Under the pieces are notes generated by a model that saw nothing but the letters and a program-made list of their open reading frames with translations, ran no database searches and was not told where the DNA came from. Of a stretch of 64,000 nucleotides of DNA, positions 61,791 to 64,000 are shown piece by piece. Positions within the stretch are counted from its first letter, which is position 1; the number at the start of each line of letters is the position of its first letter. Made by a program: the position numbers and the translations under genes. Source of the stretch: Pardosa pseudoannulata (taxonomy: Eukaryota; Arthropoda; Arachnida; Araneae; Lycosidae); the NCBI GenBank assembly GCA_032207245.1, contig CM063504.1, forward strand, positions 23,999,491 through 24,063,490. The letters run 5' to 3'.

Positions 61791-62561
61791 GTTCGCTACT
61801 ATACAATGGTAGTTTTAAAATGACTCATAATGCCATGCTGTTTTTGAATTTTGTTGTCATACAATGCATGCAAAATAAAAATCAAAAGAATGTCATGATT
61901 CCATTATCAATATTTTTTTTTATTTTCCTAGTTATGCAAAAAATTATGTAAGTTTAAATTCATCTGGCAAGTACTGGAGCTTAAATTAATAATGCTACAA
62001 TGTTTAACAGACAAATTTTACTTAGTTAAAACTTAGACCGTAAATTAAAAGACTCATTGTGGTTGCAAATACATTTTTCAAGTTACAATGAAATCGCATT
62101 AAGCGTTGCTGTTCTATTTTATGATATATTTATGTATGCATGGAAAACTATGTATGTATATATAAGATGTATGTATATAATTTGTGTGTATAATAATTTT
62201 TTTTTTAATTGTAGGATTGAAAGTTCACCGTATTCTGTTCAATCCTTGAAAATAAATTCTGTTACATCTCTCATTATGATCCTACAAAGTTGAAATTTAA
62301 AAAAATGCGATCTTTAGTTTTTAAATCCATGGATACCTGTCTTAATCCGAGATTCCCGGCCGTATTCCACGAATCAATGTAAACAGATTTTAGGAGTATG
62401 TAGATAACGTTCTAAATGCATTCTTTGAGATAGTTTATTAGAATAAATAGGAAGGACGCAATAAAAATAAAAATTAAGTACAGACGAAAGGGAAATAGAA
62501 ACATGAAATTAAAACAGACAAAATAGATTAATATTTAAGAAATAATGGCCATTGAGTATCT
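61791..62561. other. Non-coding stretch between LINE remnant and unit F copy 2
   Basis: No supported gene. A short frame at 62057-62293 has no recognisable motif. Contains a GATTCCCGGCCG patch near 62351. Confidence 0.45.
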
Positions 62562-63132
62562 CATTTCCGCTTATCCAAATCTTTGTTTCGCCACTCACTG
62601 ATTTCAATTTCTAAACTTCGCAATCATTCACTATTAAGAGGAAGTAACGATGAATCTAAAACCAATTCGTTTAAACATGTATTTTTTTCATACAACGACA
62701 AGGAGTAATCTGTTAATAATACGTTGTGTGAAAATGTGGGTCTAGTTTATGATTAATGATCATTAAAGAGCAATTATACCTTACATTAATTCCAAGTTCA
62801 TTTTTCTGACATAAAGAAAAGTAAAAACAAAATCCATCAAAGTAATGTGTTCTCTTTTACGTTTATTTAGAAACTGAGAAAAATAATTATGGGATACTAT
62901 TTCAGTCATTAATGCAAATGTTTTGTGAATGTATTTCGATAGTTAGCACTTTTTTTAAGGAAAATTACCATTGATTTTAATTTTATCTTTAAACACATAT
63001 ATGTTATAAATATAGAAATCGTTTACAGAAAGACTTTCCGTATTTTTCTCAGTAAAATGCGATAAAATATTTTTTAAATACTTATTCAGAAAGCTAACTT
63101 TATTCGTCATCAGATTAATTCTTATGGTTTCT
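62562..63132 (+). repeat. Duplicated unit F, copy 2
   Basis: Direct copy of 59912-60484 with scattered substitutions and small indels. Same order of words and same junction to a following AT minisatellite. Confidence 0.93.
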
Positions 63133-63350
63133 TTTATATATAAATTATAATAATATATATATGTATTTTATATATAAACTATAATAAATTATATATATAT
63201 ATATTTATATATAAACTATAATAAACTATATGTATGTATTATGTATAAACTGTAGTAAACTATATTTTATGTATAAACTATGATAAACTTTATATATTGT
63301 ATAAGCTATAATAAACTATATATACATATTTTATATATAAACTATAATAA

Positions 63351-63385
<35 letters not shown>

Positions 63386-63557
63386 TAGAATAAATTATAT
63401 ATATATATATATTTTATATATAAACTATAATAAACTATATGTATGTATTATGTATAAACTGTAGTAAACTATATTTTATATATAAACTATGATAAACTTT
63501 ATATATTGTATAAGCTATAATAAACTATATACATATTTTATATATAAACTATAATAA

Positions 63558-63614
<57 letters not shown>

Positions 63615-63699
63615 TAGAATAAACTATATATATATGTATTATACATAAAGTATAGTAAACTATAAATTAAACATAAACTATAATAAACTATGGTTCCTA

Positions 63700-63733
<34 letters not shown>

Positions 63734-63749
63734 ATATATAAACTATAAT

Positions 63750-63790
<41 letters not shown>

Positions 63791-63836
63791 TTTATATATA
63801 AACTATAACTATATATATATATATATATATATATAA
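63133..63836. repeat. AT-rich minisatellite, array 2
   Basis: Units of TATATAAACTATAATAAACT type with (AT)n spacers. A higher-order block of about 170-250 bases (from GTATGTATTATGTATAAACT, through TGATAAACTTTATATATTGT, to ATAATCTATATATA) appears twice, near 63231 and 63440. Confidence 0.9.
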
Positions 63837-64000
63837 CCAGTTACTTTGCTAGCAGCTAAAAGTTTTATATGCATTTAAATAAACCGTTGAGAAGGAAAAA
63901 AAATCCAGAAACCTTTAAATGATAAAAGTATTTGAAAATATAGATCTCTTATTTATCTAAAATAAGCATTTTCTTTCATAAAATTTAGGCTGTATAAATC

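Overview
This is an animal nuclear DNA window: strongly AT-rich, with short exons split by GT-AG introns, no operons and no bacterial signals. It carries one host gene I can support, a complete plus-strand orthologue of BBS9 (PTHB1), a core subunit of the ciliary BBSome. It has 21 coding exons from 7467 to 47436, joins in frame throughout and encodes 898 residues. AT-rich sequence, long introns full of hAT, TTAA-type and Tigger-like transposons, and tRNA-derived SINEs fit an arthropod, possibly a spider or other chelicerate. The taxon is an inference, not something the sequence proves.

Layout. 1-7466 is 5' flank or a 5' UTR intron, with a compound CA/TA/TG microsatellite, a 143-bp palindromic MITE (2090-2232), a YY1-like ATGGCGGC site near 1290 and a degraded retroelement ending in (AT)n (6622-7389). 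7467-47436 is BBS9. Its introns hold many mobile elements: TTAA-flanked elements at 7646-8579, 20351-20958 and 26511-28312 (the last with a THAP-domain exon); hAT-type elements with near-perfect 8-bp target duplications at 14733-15877, 25724-25874, 34052-35526 and 45850-46519, and probably 36072-36859 and 42012-43104; Tigger/pogo-type elements at 37438-38324 and about 44109-45607; SINEs; and an LTR-element remnant at about 38400-39012. 47437-64000 shows no host gene. It is dominated by retroelement debris (Ty3/Gypsy pieces, an RNase H-bearing LINE, SINEs, an inverted repeat pair of about 0.5 kb) and ends in two copies of one unit, each followed by a long AT-rich minisatellite.

The most interesting signals: (i) a Kolobok-like element with two convergent coding exons, one THAP and one unknown on the opposite strand, each just inside an inverted arm carrying a CRE-like motif; (ii) two places in BBS9 where an intron end plus the first bases of the next exon are duplicated upstream as a decayed splice acceptor (exons 9 and 20), the exon 20 copy containing a perfect 17-bp inverted repeat; (iii) nested SINE insertions with clear target-site duplications; (iv) a repeat of about 0.5 kb in two inverted copies that share an ATG and short reading-frame start. 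I found no CRISPR array, true tRNA, rRNA or intact transposase gene.
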